From positions 62,001 through 126,000 of the forward strand of contig JAJNNX010000055.1 in NCBI GenBank assembly GCA_023159155.1: a stretch of 64,000 nt of DNA, given 5' to 3'. Positions within the stretch are counted from its first letter, which is position 1. Each line of letters begins with the position of its first letter. Below are positions 1 through 11,692 of the stretch, in pieces. The notes beneath the pieces were generated by a model. It had not been told where the DNA came from, searched no databases, and saw nothing but the letters and a program-made list of their open reading frames with translations. The translations under genes were made by a program, and so were the position numbers. This stretch comes from Ustulina deusta (taxonomy: Eukaryota; Ascomycota; Sordariomycetes; Xylariales; Xylariaceae).

Positions 1-2
1 AC

Positions 3-1223
3 AAGAGGTTGGGCGATAACGAAGATCTCGCCGAGATGATGAACGAATGGCAGGAAATGTTTCGCTATGGCGGCCGGGTTATGCAGAACGTCTCGACCGT
101 GCATTGTGAGGTGGAGGACGATATAGGATATTTACAGCGTATGGTATTTTACTATCTGCTCGCCAAATCTCGAAGCGGTTACTTAGACCTTGCGCAAAAC
201 ACCACTGTTGACGCTCTCTACAGACGTCTCACCACCTTTCGCGAACACGCAGGAAGAGTGGTGGAAGAACTGGACCGAATTAGCAACATGCCAGAGGTCG
301 GTGGCGATAGAGACAGGTGGGAGCAATGGCGGGCCCGTTTCGAGGCCAGCGAAAGGAAATACAAGGAGCTGCTGGTCGTGCTGGACGAAGTGATCAAAGT
401 AGATAGAAAACCATTTGGTATTGCCGTGAAGGCACAATTCGACAGGCTGCCAACAGCAGACTGGAAGTACCCCTCCGAACGCTACAAACAGATGGCGGCC
501 CGCGAGTACAACAGCGCGCACATGGCTGTGCGCAACACTATTGACGCCTTCTTCGATGTGATCCAAGCCACGCGTATCAGTCGAAAGCCGAAGGCCAGTG
601 TTCGTCGACTCCGTGGCGCATTGCAGTCACTAGACGGCGGAGGCGCGGAGGCGGGAGGTACACTATTCGATTTCAACGTTCCTATTATGCCCCCTGCGTC
701 TTCTCGACCCCAAATTAGACTCCCAGCCTTCGCTCAGCCATCGCCCGCTCCCAGCAGTAGCGCTATCTTCGGGGTTCCCGGAGGGTCGAGTGTGACGCAG
801 AACCCTCTAGACGGCGACCCTCCGCGTCGGGTGCTCAGGTCTAGGAGCTCCGCGCAGAAGTCGTCCTACCAGGACTATGTGAGCAACTTGTTGACGTCGC
901 CGGACCCGGGGCAGGCTTCAAAGGCGGCTAGCGACCTCTTCACTTCCAGTGTGCCGCAGCCACTCCCCAACTTGTCACCAGGACGAAAACGACTGGGCAG
1001 GGGAAGCGGGCGGTCCCAGTTCCAGCTGTTCCCGAACCCATTTGTCGGCCGTGTCGTGATGACTTCGGAAGCCATGGCGTTCCAAGAACAAAAGCGACTC
1101 GCTGAGCAGGCCGTCCAGATGGAAAACAAGGCTGCGGGCACGTATACGGCCCGGTCATTGTGGCGCGAGAAGAGACGCCGCGATAGCGATGATGATTCGT
1201 CACCAGAAAAAAAGGCAAGATAA
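3..1223 (+). CDS. Hypothetical protein, 5'-truncated by window edge
   Basis: The reading frame is open from the first complete codon to TAA at 1221-1223, so the true start lies outside the window. About 406 residues are visible. The first 200 are charged and mostly helical-looking, with several Glu/Arg/Lys-rich stretches that could form coiled coils. Residues about 215-340 are rich in Pro, Ser and Gly and look disordered. The C-terminus is strongly basic (REKRRRDSDDDSSPEKKAR) and resembles a nuclear localisation signal. I recognise no enzymatic motif or family. A nuclear or chromatin role is only an inference from the basic tail. It converges on the sirtuin gene with about 530 bp between stop codons. 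Confidence 0.7.
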   Translation, partial: KRLGDNEDLAEMMNEWQEMFRYGGRVMQNVSTVHCEVEDDIGYLQRMVFYYLLAKSRSGYLDLAQNTTVDALYRRLTTFREHAGRVVEELDRISNMPEVGGDRDRWEQWRARFEASERKYKELLVVLDEVIKVDRKPFGIAVKAQFDRLPTADWKYPSERYKQMAAREYNSAHMAVRNTIDAFFDVIQATRISRKPKASVRRLRGALQSLDGGGAEAGGTLFDFNVPIMPPASSRPQIRLPAFAQPSPAPSSSAIFGVPGGSSVTQNPLDGDPPRRVLRSRSSAQKSSYQDYVSNLLTSPDPGQASKAASDLFTSSVPQPLPNLSPGRKRLGRGSGRSQFQLFPNPFVGRVVMTSEAMAFQEQKRLAEQAVQMENKAAGTYTARSLWREKRRRDSDDDSSPEKKAR

Positions 1224-1753
1224 GGGAAAGGGTGTAGAAAAACGATGATTGGCTTAAATTTGTATTTCCAGCCAACTTCGTTTCATAAAGTGTAGCTTTT
1301 TCAAGTACGGCGTATATTCGAACGAACTCGCCCCGTCATTGGAGCAAGCATGCTGAAGTGCAGTGGAGGCTGGATGTTGCCCTCATTTTTACGAAAATTA
1401 TTTGCATAGCTTGGTTAATTCGCAGAATGAATTTCCACCGTCAACCTAGGACACAGGCAGCAAGAGTTAGTGTGGCCACCTGCTCTTCACAACTTAGTGC
1501 CGATATATAAAACCAGGCCTAGGACTCTGTTATGTCTAAGTGTTATGACCCCTTCCATGAGCGAAAAGGGGTGCCGTGTATTTCGAGGTGATCTGGTGGA
1601 TTGTTCTAAATGGCATCGGTGGAGTGGTTACATTAAACATCAGTCTCACTGTCGACAAAGCGACAACTCCACCCTGCTCACGAACAACATATCGATGACA
1701 ATTCTGGGTATCTCTAAATAATGCGCCGTTGAATGAATATCCTTTCATCATTT
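1224..1753. other. Convergent 3' intergenic spacer
   Basis: This is the space between two convergent stop codons. It is moderately AT-rich and should hold both 3' UTRs and polyadenylation signals. The short open frames in it have no coding character and I see no RNA gene. Confidence 0.6.
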
Positions 1754-4700
1754 CTATGTACTCCCCCGCAGCTGCCAAAGCTGATGATGAGCAGCTTCCA
1801 TGTGCAACTGATCTGAGGGACTAGGGGTGTTATCGTCGTTGGATTCCACATGCCACCGAGGTTTGTGGATGGTGGCCTGACGGGTTATACCTAGGAGCGG
1901 GTCGTTATAGATGGGCTGCGTAGAATGATGCCATGCGTAAGAGAAATGGGATTTGCTTAAACTGGGCCGAATTTCAGCCAGGGGACTAGCTGGCCCAACC
2001 TGAGGAGCAATTTCCATAGTGGCTAGTGTTAATGGCGGCGACTCGTTCCAATTATCATGCAAGGCTGGGAGCTCACGCCACCGTGAACAATCGGATCCTG
2101 TTGCTGAGGCGGTTAGTGAGCCATGATACTGGAGGCCTGGCGGACCTGGCAGCGGAGGCAACAATCGGGGCTGGAATAGGGATGAGGAAGTGGAGTGTCT
2201 TCTGCTGCCGTCTGCACTTCCTTGCCCTAAAAAATGGTCGTGTCCGATAAGCCGTAGGCTTGGGTCGTGTGGCTCGGAAGCTGGAGGCGGGGGCCCCGGC
2301 GTGGCTGGCAATCGGTTTGGCATGGTCGAAAACCCTGGAGTTAGGGTTTTCCTCGAGCTTGCGAGTTCTCTAGCAGCTTGCACGTACCGGCCTTTACTGG
2401 CGGGCCCTTCACGGCGCTTATTCTTATTTATCGGCTTCCCCTCATGACCCTTGTCTACATTAGTCATAAGAGTTGCCGGGGCAGATTTTCTTGCTGCCCT
2501 TTTCTTGGCCGGTGGCTTATCGGGGTTCGAAGACATGGGATATTGCTGCCTAACTTTAGGACCTCCGAGTACCGTACCGACGAGAACGCCGGGAGCTAAG
2601 CGGCCGGGGTTTGCGGGCTCGGTCGGAGTGGAATTAGAGTCGTCAAGCCTAGCCTGGGAATGAGGACCTCTCCCCTGGCTAGGCGCCCTTCCAGGAAGTG
2701 GTTTCCTATTTCTCTTCTGAACACCGGGACCCGTTTGGGGGTTAATACCTGGTTCGCAGGGACAGCCCGCGTTGGGACTGGAAACCGAATCAGACAGAGG
2801 AGCGGAGTCGAGAATAGGAGCAGATGGCGTATATCCGAGGTTGTCGAAAGGACGATCGCCTATCTTGGCAAGCGTTTGAAATATATCCCAGACGATATAT
2901 GCGCCACATTGATAGTCATTCCGCATAGCAACGGGATTCTTGGGTGGTGGTCGTGATTTGCTTTGCTCTGGTAAAGATTGTCTTTTGTCCCCAAGATTAT
3001 CTCGCTTTTTTCCATTCATACTCTCGCGCTTCTTTGATGCCTCCTTCTTCTTTTCGGCCAAAGTCTCGCGCCTCTGTCTATCCATCTCTAGTCGTTCATC
3101 AGGCGAGAGCCACAGAAGAGGCTTGCGAGTTCTCAAGTCCTCGACCCAAGCATCACAATCCCATTCGATCCAGTAATCGAGGACATCCCCCCAAGCACTT
3201 TCAGAGGGCTTCGTGAAATTGATGAACACAACCTTGCCGCCTTTTTTGTGTACCGCTTTGGCGAATTCCTTCACCATGACCTTCAAGCCGTGTACGCGAA
3301 GGCTCGTGCCAAGCACAAGTAATAGATCTGGACCGGCGGCAAGGTCATGCTGCACAATGGGGGATATTAGATCCGATTGCGGATGTTCCTCACCGTATAG
3401 GACGATATCTGGACGAAGCTTGCCAACCCCGAGGGCTCTTTTCCCTTTCTCCTGACGAGCTGCGGTTGCCCCAGCACAATGGGGACATTCCGGCTGCTCT
3501 CCCGACAATGTGCATGATTCACGACCATCTTCGTCCCAATCGCACAGTTTGCCGCACACAAAACAACGAAGAGAATGCAACGATCCGTGTAGGAATACAC
3601 ACTCGACCCCTTTGTCAGGGCCGAGGGTAGGACGAGGTTTAGATTGTGTCGGCGCCAAGTCCTCTAATTTTGGTGAAGCTTGCGCAGCATCAGTAGTTCC
3701 GGGCGTGCGAGCATCATCCGGTGATTGTGTGGCTTCTTCCTTCTCTGACGATTCTAGGGGTTGTTGCTTGATAGACTTCCTCTTTTTGTTTCCGAACCCA
3801 TGCTTGAGGTCAGTCGAGAGGCCGATCTTCTTCTCGATCTCGTCAATGTTTTGGGTGTAGACGCGAACGAGCTTTCCAACATCTCGCATCTGTGCAATGA
3901 AGCGATGCGTCACGGTGGGTTCAACTTCCTTGACCCGCTGTCTCAGCGATGTGGCGAATCTGTAGAAAACCGACGTCTTCAATGGGTCAGCCCAGATATT
4001 GCTGTCAAATAGGTCTCTACCCTTCATATTTCGGAGGTTCGAGTTCGAGGCTTGCAATGAGAAGAAGTCTAGTGATTGTTGCGTATCATCCGACTCGGAG
4101 GTATCCGAGCAATCGGAATCCTCATGAGAACTGCTATCTGTGGAGGAGTTGCCATTCTCGTACGCATCAAAGAAGTCTGGGGGCGGCGAGGAAAGGGGAG
4201 ACGAGCTAGTAGTCAGATGGGCTGCGGGCCTTCTCGGAGCGTCAACCGGTGTCGGGGAACTGATTTGCCCGCTGTCGGCGAAGGCCGAGGTGTCCGTCTG
4301 CGGAGACTCGCAAGACGGTGGCTGATCCGAGAAGACAGAGTCATGGCTCGTTGACGAGTCGACAGAATGCGGTGTCAAGTGCTGAGGTATGGTCGGCCGT
4401 AGGGTAGTCGCCTGAGACCGTGTAACTCGTCGAGGGGGATCTAGCGGCGCCACGGCAACAACGGGCTCCAGTATTGAATCCCGCCTTAGGCATGGGACGG
4501 GGTCTATGTCTCGGGGAAGCGGTTCCCGAATAATAGGTCGGCTGGGTTGACCGGGAGGCGGTGAGGGGGAGGGGAGCAACGAGGCCGACGGCGTAGCATT
4601 GTGCGGTCCCGAGGTCCTCCTCCGCTTCGAGGGGCGCTCACTAATATCGAAGGATGTCGTGGTCGGGGTTGCAACAGCAGCAGCAACAGGAGCAGGAACA

Positions 4701-5065
4701 GGGCGAGGGGGACGAGGATGGGGACGAGGGGTGGTGTCACAATCCTCCTCGGAGTCCCTTTTTACGCTGGTCGTGGCATTGGCCTCTGCGCGTTCGAATT
4801 GATCTTGAATGAGGGAATAAAGGCCGTTTTCGGAGCGGAAGTCCTGCAACTACAATCAGCAGACGAACGGGTGGTGAGAAAAGCAGCGGCCGGTGTGGTG
4901 GGCATGAGAGAGGAGGAGGGGGAAGGGGGGCGCGCATACAGGGATTCCAGAGTTGGTGCTGATGCCGGCGCCGGTGATGATGACCATCCTGCGCGCCTTG
5001 GCAAGTGCATCGGCAACATGCTGGAGGAGGTCGGGCGTGTCGGGCGTGATCTGGAGGGTGGGCAT
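1754..5065 (-). CDS. hst3: NAD-dependent protein deacetylase (sirtuin), Hst3/Hst4 type
   Basis: Two exons: 5065-4940 and 4843-1754, joined by a 96-nt phase-0 intron (GTATGC...TTGCAG), giving 1071 residues. Exon 1 ends in the NAD-binding signature GAGISTNSGIP and exon 2 opens with DFRSENGLYSL, so the splice rebuilds the hallmark sirtuin motif. Further on are YTQNID, the catalytic His in FLHGSLHSLRC, zinc ligands FVCGKLC and CPHC, RPDIVLYGEEHPQ and GTSLRVHG. The Hst3/Hst4 class deacetylates histone H3 Lys56 and releases O-acetyl-ADP-ribose (family knowledge). A low-complexity insert of about 230 residues (roughly 60-290) splits the catalytic core, and a second, smaller one lies near 390-450. 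After the core is a disordered tail of about 450 residues with basic clusters, probably nuclear targeting. Assignment to Hst3 rather than Hst4 is less certain than the sirtuin call. Confidence 0.92.
4844..4939 (-). other. Intron 1 of sirtuin gene
   Basis: The donor GTATGC directly follows the codons for GIP, and the acceptor TTGCAG directly precedes GAC-TTC-CGC (DFR). The junction rebuilds the conserved GIPDFRS motif in phase 0, which is strong support for this intron and for the start at 5065. Confidence 0.9.
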
Positions 5066-6942
5066 GGTTCGTGAGGCGGTCGGGGTGGGTGTTGGTGCTC
5101 GGCGTCGGCGCGGGCGAGCTGAGAAGCCGAAGGAGCATGGAAGGACGGGCTCAGCGAGGCGTGCAAACCATGGTGTTTACTGCACGGGGGCTCGCAGGGA
5201 GATTGCGGTGGTGTTGGATGGCCAGCGAAGGCCGAGGCGAGGGTGGCGTCGGGTGGCAGGCGGCAGGCAGCGCGTGGTCGAGACGATCAGACCATGTGTA
5301 TGTCAGGCCGGACGAGTCGAGGACAAGGCCAGAGACATGGAGACGCGTTGCGTCGGCTATGCTGCGGGCAGGCGGCCACACGCTCTGCCTCGGCAGGGGA
5401 CGGTGGCGTGTGTGATGCACAGTGAAGAGCCGCAAGAGCCGTGAGAGCCGTGAGACGCAGTGTGGACGACGCAAAACACGATGTGAGGGTGAGAATGCAC
5501 GCGGCACGGCCTCACGTTGCTTTGGGGGCTGGTGTTGGCCTGCTCTCCACATATGCTGTATACCTACTCGCTTAGGTAGGTGACGACAGTTGCACTATAA
5601 CAGGAAAAATAGAAAGTGACTAGAACCATTCCAATTCAGTCCATGGCGCATGAAAATCAAACAACAACAATATTAAGTAAGAATTGTAGTTGAAGAGACT
5701 GGAAGTAAGTTATAGGTAAAGTAACTTGAAGTAGGTGGGAATGGCATGACCTAATTATGTACCCTAGGTACCTACCTATGTAAGGTTACATGTCTTCCTT
5801 TAACCGACGCATCTATGTATTTTAACGGATCTTTTTTGACGTGTCTTAGGTAGGTATGTAGGCAGGTCTGAGTAGGCAGGTACCTAGGTAAGTAGGTATC
5901 AAAGGTTGAGAGAGAGCGAGAGCGGCAGCGGTCCGCGCGTACATGGAGAGAGAGGAGTCCCACCTAAAGAGCTCCAAGTCTCCGAAGCTTATGTGGAGTC
6001 GTAAACAGCATCGAAGCCGACCACACAATGGGACCTACCCAAGTAGGTACCTAAGGTACCACGTGAACACTAGTGTACACTACATAGATGTATGAGCCCC
6101 GCCTTTCATGCATATAAAGTGTATATATCTATATATAGGTACTACCTACCTAAACAGATGCAACATGCAGGCTGGTACCGAGGTAGGTAGGTACCTACTA
6201 TATATACTGCTACCTACCTAGTAAAGAAGAAATGTTCTTATAATGTTAAGATAAAACAAAAAGAAACATTTGAGCATCGTAGCAAAAGGGGAAAAAAAAG
6301 AAAAAAAACAATTTTATGATATTTATATTGAAATAACGTGACTAGGACTTGAGGTCGCTAAGTAGGTAGGTAAGGGGTTTGTTTAGCTCCGAAGTGGCTA
6401 GCGAAGCAGTTGAAAAGTGTGTTTAACACTAGAAAATACAGAAAGGGAAGAAAAAAGAGCTCTAACAACTATTTTAAGTTATCGCGTTAAATTGAATTAT
6501 ATTTTATTACGATTGTATACTTGTTCCCTAAATCAATTTTACGTGTTGATACTAGGAAGTGTAGTCTAAGGGCAAGGCGAGTATCTTAAATAACTCAGCC
6601 TACTCATATTGTCACCTGACCCACATACGTTATATAGGGCCTTGTACACAGTGGTAACCGTGTTAGCTCTCCATCCATTCTACAACTCAATACAAGACCA
6701 GACCATTCAGTCTACACATATTGTCCACTTCAGTCAGGGAATAAACCGAAGCTTTAGCTAGCATATCACTGTAACTCTATAGCATAGTACATGGACTAGA
6801 GTTTCGGAGGGTTCGTGATAATAGCTACCCAGGTACTACTCGTAAAGCTAGCAAAGCAGGATTCTACTATATTATTACAGACAGAACTCGCCCCCTTATG
6901 ACATGACAATGCAGATCCGGAACTGCCAGTATTTAGTTAGGA
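5066..6942. other. Long spacer with TAGGTA/TACCTA clusters
   Basis: This 1.9 kb holds the sirtuin promoter (right of 5065) and the 3' flank of the orphan gene. From about 5565 to 6375 there are many short direct and palindromic runs of TAGGTA/TACCTA, for example near 5570, 5760-5785, 5845-5900, 6036-6060, 6140-6215 and 6360-6375. An A-rich tract lies at 6285-6310. From 6480 on the DNA is AT-rich with no long open frames. I see no gene. Confidence 0.6.
5845..6215. repeat. Dispersed TAGGTA/TACCTA simple-repeat cluster
   Basis: Degenerate copies of TAGGTA and its complement TACCTA occur in direct and inverted order, making short palindromes such as TACCTAGGTA. The same motif family recurs at about 22620-22710, 27820-27840, 36835-36900, 42665-42800 and 57660-57705, always between genes. 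This is a known style of intergenic low-complexity DNA in several Sordariomycetes; no function can be read from it. Confidence 0.7.
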
Positions 6943-9900
6943 CTATAGCTCTGTCATAGGCAGTCCAGGAAGTTGCGTAGGAGTATGGTAGTCAATCATC
7001 CAAGATCGAGTAGCTGAGTCCCAATGCCTGTATGAAGTAGGGTCATATTCGGGGATTTGAAATGGAAAATCCGGGAGCCATGACGACTGATCGAAAGCCG
7101 GGTCCGCTAATGTGTACCTTGTATACTCCAAGAGATGGATGATAGCTGTGATGAACGGCGACGATGCATGCGCCTTCCGTCTTTCCATGACATACGCTGT
7201 AGGTTGGGCATTAATACCGGTCAGTCAGCCAGTCTGTCCAGAGATTCCGGTGGTCCAATGCAAGGGAGGAATAAACGACGAACAGGCACCACTCACAAAT
7301 CATACGCATAGCCTGGTTCACAAACTCCATGCGCGAGTTAGCTGGGGTCCACCCCGTGTCCCCAAAGCGATTGAAATAACCATCCCGTTTCAAGAGAGCC
7401 GGACTCGGGTCTCCTGGACTCCCAATGGTAACATTGCGATATCCCGAAATTTGCGCCGTCCTACTCGGTTCGTAGATGGTACGCTCTAACCTCTCGATTC
7501 GGTCCTGGTCGGATAGCCGTTGTGGCAATGCTGCCAACATCAACATGCCTATCTCATTTGATGATTGTTTAGCTAAACCCATTGCACGACCTCTTTGGAT
7601 GAATGAATGAATGAACTGATCTAACCTAGGCAATGGAATAGCCATGTCGACGGTTCGCCATCGATGGAGTTGTTGGGCGGTAGACCGGAAACAATGTTGG
7701 CTATTGCGAGTTCAGTTAGCGAGATGTAGATGCGATTTTCTATGGACACAAATCGGTTCATGACTGTGAAGTTAAATACTTATGAGTCGGGGGCTTGAGA
7801 CACCATGTTCTTACGTACTAGGCCAAGCCAGATGATTCACCGGAATGATCGAGGCTTCTAGACTTTGCGCTGCGTCTGCGCATGCAGCCTCATTTCGTTC
7901 TTTATACGCTGTAATGAACTTCTCGGCCTCCATACGTACGAGGATATTGCTCCATGGCGTCTACTTTGGAGAGTTAGTTTACGGTGTGGCACATTCATAT
8001 AAACTCCAGAGTGTGTGGAAACGGCAATAGACCTTTCTTTACATACCTTTTCCCACTCTCTCGCAGCGAGCTCGTACCATGGCCGCCGGGCAGACCAAAG
8101 TGCCACCCGTTCATTCCACCTACGCATCATATCCTGAAACGGATTGTCCTCGCCAGCGTAAGAGCTTATACTAATGTCCTTAAACCGCAGCTTTGGCGCA
8201 GCCTCGTCCATCTGTCGTTCGATGCAGAAGAGACGGGGGAGAAGGAACCCATTTCTCCCATCTGGGGGCGTGGTATCCCAGAAACCCTTGGACTGTATCC
8301 GCCAGAATAAGGCCGCCGGAAGATACCAACCAGGAATGGGTGCGTGAAACTTCATTGCAGGGTGATTCTTATCAACTCCCATTCCCCTACTACCGCCGAG
8401 TTTACTCGGGTATTGAAAGCCCAGCTCTACCATGATAAGTTTCTTACTATACTTAGCACAAAGAGACGGAGCATCCCACTGCGTCGCATTTTGTTAGCTG
8501 GTCTTCGTTTTAAGTATTCCGATCCCATAACTATAGCTTGTGAGGTTGATTTGAGAGAAGGTTTGTGTTGTATGCAATATCATCAGCTTGCCCAAGAAAA
8601 CGAGGTCGACTCAACTGGTGTTCCGCCAAAGACCGCGGCTTCGAAAGAGCGACCGAGCTCGGCGATAGGCTCCCCATTTACAAACTATAGACGATTCAGT
8701 TTGGTAGACTTTCGGTGTGAATGGAAATCGATGTTACATATCTGGACATAAAAAAAATAATAATAAAAATAAAAACTTACTGGTTCACCGATTGCATCCT
8801 GGCGCAGCTCTGGGCTTACGTTGTCATGATAGACGCATACTCGCATCACGTGTATGCAATGCATGAGCTCGTCTTCAACAAGTCGTTGTTAGCACATGCA
8901 GGCACCAGCGCTATCTTCTTTGACCCGATTGATACGGCGCCGATAGGAACACAGAACGAACCAACATACGTATCATCTAGATATGAGTTAATATATCTCA
9001 TTAGCAAAAGACACCTACTTCAGTAGCCTGTAGCACTCACCGTCATAGCTAGCCTTACGTACAGAATACATCTCTCAGCAATACTGATAGTCCCACCGCA
9101 AAGAAGTTTCAAAATATTGACGCTAATCCTGGCGAATGTTATCCCCAGGTTTGGTAACGGGCTACTGTCTCCACGCGAAGACTGAGAACTGGGTATGAAT
9201 CCCCATGCGTGAAATTTCAGCATACGACAGATGAACTCCTTCCGCTTGTCCGCATCGGGCTCGATATCCTGGCCTAAAAAGGGTCTGTTCATCCTCGCAC
9301 ATTCTGATCTTTCAATGCTTGGAGTTTGAAGAATTTTCTTATCTTCTCCTTTTTCCTTGTGCTCAGCCGCATTTTCTGGGCTTCCGTATAGCTCGTACCA
9401 CCGCTGAATACGGCCATATAATAACGTCCCGAGCCTGTGCGCAGACGTTTATACACCCATATTAGTGACCGCTGACAACCTTGATGCTGTAATATGAGAG
9501 AGAGAGTCTCGTAATTCTAAGACGCCGGATCTTACCACGTATTGTTATCTCGGATAAGCGCCACAAGTATCCGATTCGCTATTTCGGTGGTAAATTTTAT
9601 GTGAGCCCAGATTCGGTCGTCATCCACAGACCACCTGCTAATAGTCCACTTCTTCCCATCCGACTCCTCGATAGTATCAGGCTTATCTCCGAGCGGGAGG
9701 TCAAACCAATGATTCTTTTTAAAAAAGGGCAGCCAGGATGCTGAGCGAACCTCGATCCTTTGCGCACGGTAAGCCTCGACGAGTTCAAAGTAGATTTTCG
9801 CATCCTCTGGTCGATGTCCGCTCAACACCGCTGGACTTTCACCCCATAGTGAAAGGACGTTGTTCAGTGGTGCGACTTTCCATGATGGAATACCCTGTAA

Positions 9901-10191
9901 CGCTATTCTCTGGAACTCCTCTGTTGCCAGAACCTCATCGAGTTCTTGGTAGGTAGCCGGTGGCACAAATTCGTCTTCGCCGGGTTCGGCATCATAAAAT
10001 CTCGGGTCAAGCCTCGTGACCGATCAGCTTTGATGATTCTAGTTTATGGGATTGCAGGGTAAATACCAGGGACGAGATGGCGCGAGCCAAGAATGTATGA
10101 GAGCATCCTTCTTTCCTAACAAAAAATAAATATCCGAGTCAATGCCATGGCGCATCGCCCACGGTGACCCTGGGCCAGGAAGATCAGCCAT
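6943..10191 (-). CDS. Orphan multi-exon gene, possible frame damage near 7.7 kb
   Basis: Spliced exons that fit by phase are 10191-10067, 10012-9536, 9434-9041, an exon ending at 8781, 8684-8592, 8478-8047, 7960-7819, an exon ending at 7306, and 7196-6943 (stop). The start is MADLPGPGSPWAM at 10191. The product is rich in Trp and aromatic residues (SWLPFFKKNHWFDL, RWSVDDDRIWAH, GRIQRWYELYG, MEAEKFITAYKER). I recognise no known domain or membrane segment. Two places are unresolved: the left end of the exon ending at 8781, and 7650-7765, where two overlapping frames both look coding, so a frameshift or an alternative splice is possible. The intron at 8479-8591 appears to use a GC donor. A fragment of a paralogue lies at 39574-39894. 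A decaying gene or a live fast-evolving gene are both possible. Confidence 0.6.
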
Positions 10192-10466
10192 TTTGGTGTG
10201 ATAATGATACGTTCGATTCGATAATCATGGGAGCTACATGACTGTGTGAAACTCACCGCAACAGGGCCATAAGAGTTAAGCGCCTTCTGTTCCAGCTGAA
10301 CATGTTACAAAGACAAATTGCAAACGGTGCTGAATATGGGTACAAAGACCTCGACAAAGAACAATCTACATTCAGCTACCTATTTAAGTCGTGATTATAA
10401 TAACAAAGAATCTATTAGCCGGGCGGATAAGGAATTGCGGCATCCAACAGGACGTTGCCCTTCACC

Positions 10467-11692
10467 TTAATCAAGAACAAACCTCCCGCCTATTAGATCT
10501 TCGCTTAATTGCCACAACCTGTGCGCTACATCACGGCGCCTCGCGTGTTCCGCACATGGGAAAAACTGGCAGTCTGCCAAATAGAGCCCACGGCGCTCTG
10601 TGAGACGAAGAAGGCCCGGACCTGATTAGTAACTGTCTGCCGCTTAGTCTCAGGATTCGGAACTGCTGACGTACCATCCAGCGATGGGTCTAAGGCAGCA
10701 ACAAGGCTTGTCGAGGCACCTTCATCACTATTTTTCCAGTAGTTGGACGTTGCTGCTATCGCCTTAGCGACCCCCTCTTCATGTTCCCTTCCGAGATTGC
10801 TAACAACACCTTATTATCCCCTCCTTAGTCAAGTAGATCTCTTTGCGTAGAATGGCGCATCGGTTTAATAAGAAGACACATACCCCCAGGGTGGACTGCA
10901 TATGACATGATGCCAGAAGCGCTGGCGTGGTCCTGTAAATATAAAGTGAACAGAATATTGGCAGACTTGCTCTGAGAATAGGCTATAGTGGACAAGTATC
11001 CATCTTCTGAGGCCTTGGCAAATGCTGGCGGCATTGGAGAAATAGGTCGCTCCGCAGGTGGAATCTCTTTATTTTCCATGTTATAGTCGTGGAAACGGAT
11101 GGGCGACAGCATGTGGCCATGGCTCGATAGGTTAACAACCCGAGTTGCTCCTGGAGGCGATTGCTGCGCCGCAGCTCTCAACAGGGGGAATAGAAGTCTA
11201 GTAAGCAGGAAGGTCCCAATGTGATTGACGCCAAATTGCATCTCTATCCCTTCTGCCGTCCAATTTCGCAGGCGATGAGTGCAGCCGGCATTGTTCACCA
11301 GGACATCGAGCGTGGATATCGTACTCTTGACCTCTGCCACAGCTTTTCGTATGGATTCCTGAGAGGCCAGGTCTACAATAATTGTTCGTACACTGACCCC
11401 TGGATATGAACTCCGAATTATTTTGGCAATCGCTTCCAGCTTGTCTCTTGTCCTTGATAGCAATATCAAACTCGCTGGCCCCTGAGATGCGAATGCAATT
11501 GCAGTCCCTTCTCCAACGCCTTGGGGCGCAACCCCGGTGACGATGACTTCGTAGATGTGTCAGTAGCGAAGCTCGAACTAGGCGATTCAACGGGTGCTAT
11601 CACATACTGTTTCTACCCTTGATCCTGTCTGCATATTCTTCAGCAACGCTCAAGGCAGATGTTCTTTGGCCCCAATCCGGGTTCGACGTCAT
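10467..11692 (-). CDS. Short-chain dehydrogenase/reductase (SDR)
   Basis: Four exons, 11692-11608, 11546-10884, 10809-10675 and 10621-10467, sum to 345 residues with every junction in phase. Splicing gives GRNIIVTGVAPQGVGEGTA, a Rossmann nucleotide site of the TGxxxGxG type. Then come the DLAS acidic/polar site, the structural motif NNAG, VVNLSS, and the catalytic pair in YSQSKSAN (Tyr-x3-Lys), followed by HPGG. The end, LYLADCQ then LWQLSEDLIGG, is the usual tail of fungal retinol-dehydrogenase-like SDRs and confirms the last two introns. The enzyme should reduce or oxidise a carbonyl/alcohol with NAD(P)(H); the substrate is unknown. It is divergent from the FAD monooxygenase across a 546-bp shared upstream region, which suggests co-regulation. 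Confidence 0.88.

Noticed and set aside
4601..5138. Several overlapping frames around the sirtuin start
   Set aside because: Low-complexity shadows; the GAGISTNSGIP/DFRSENG splice fixes the real gene model.
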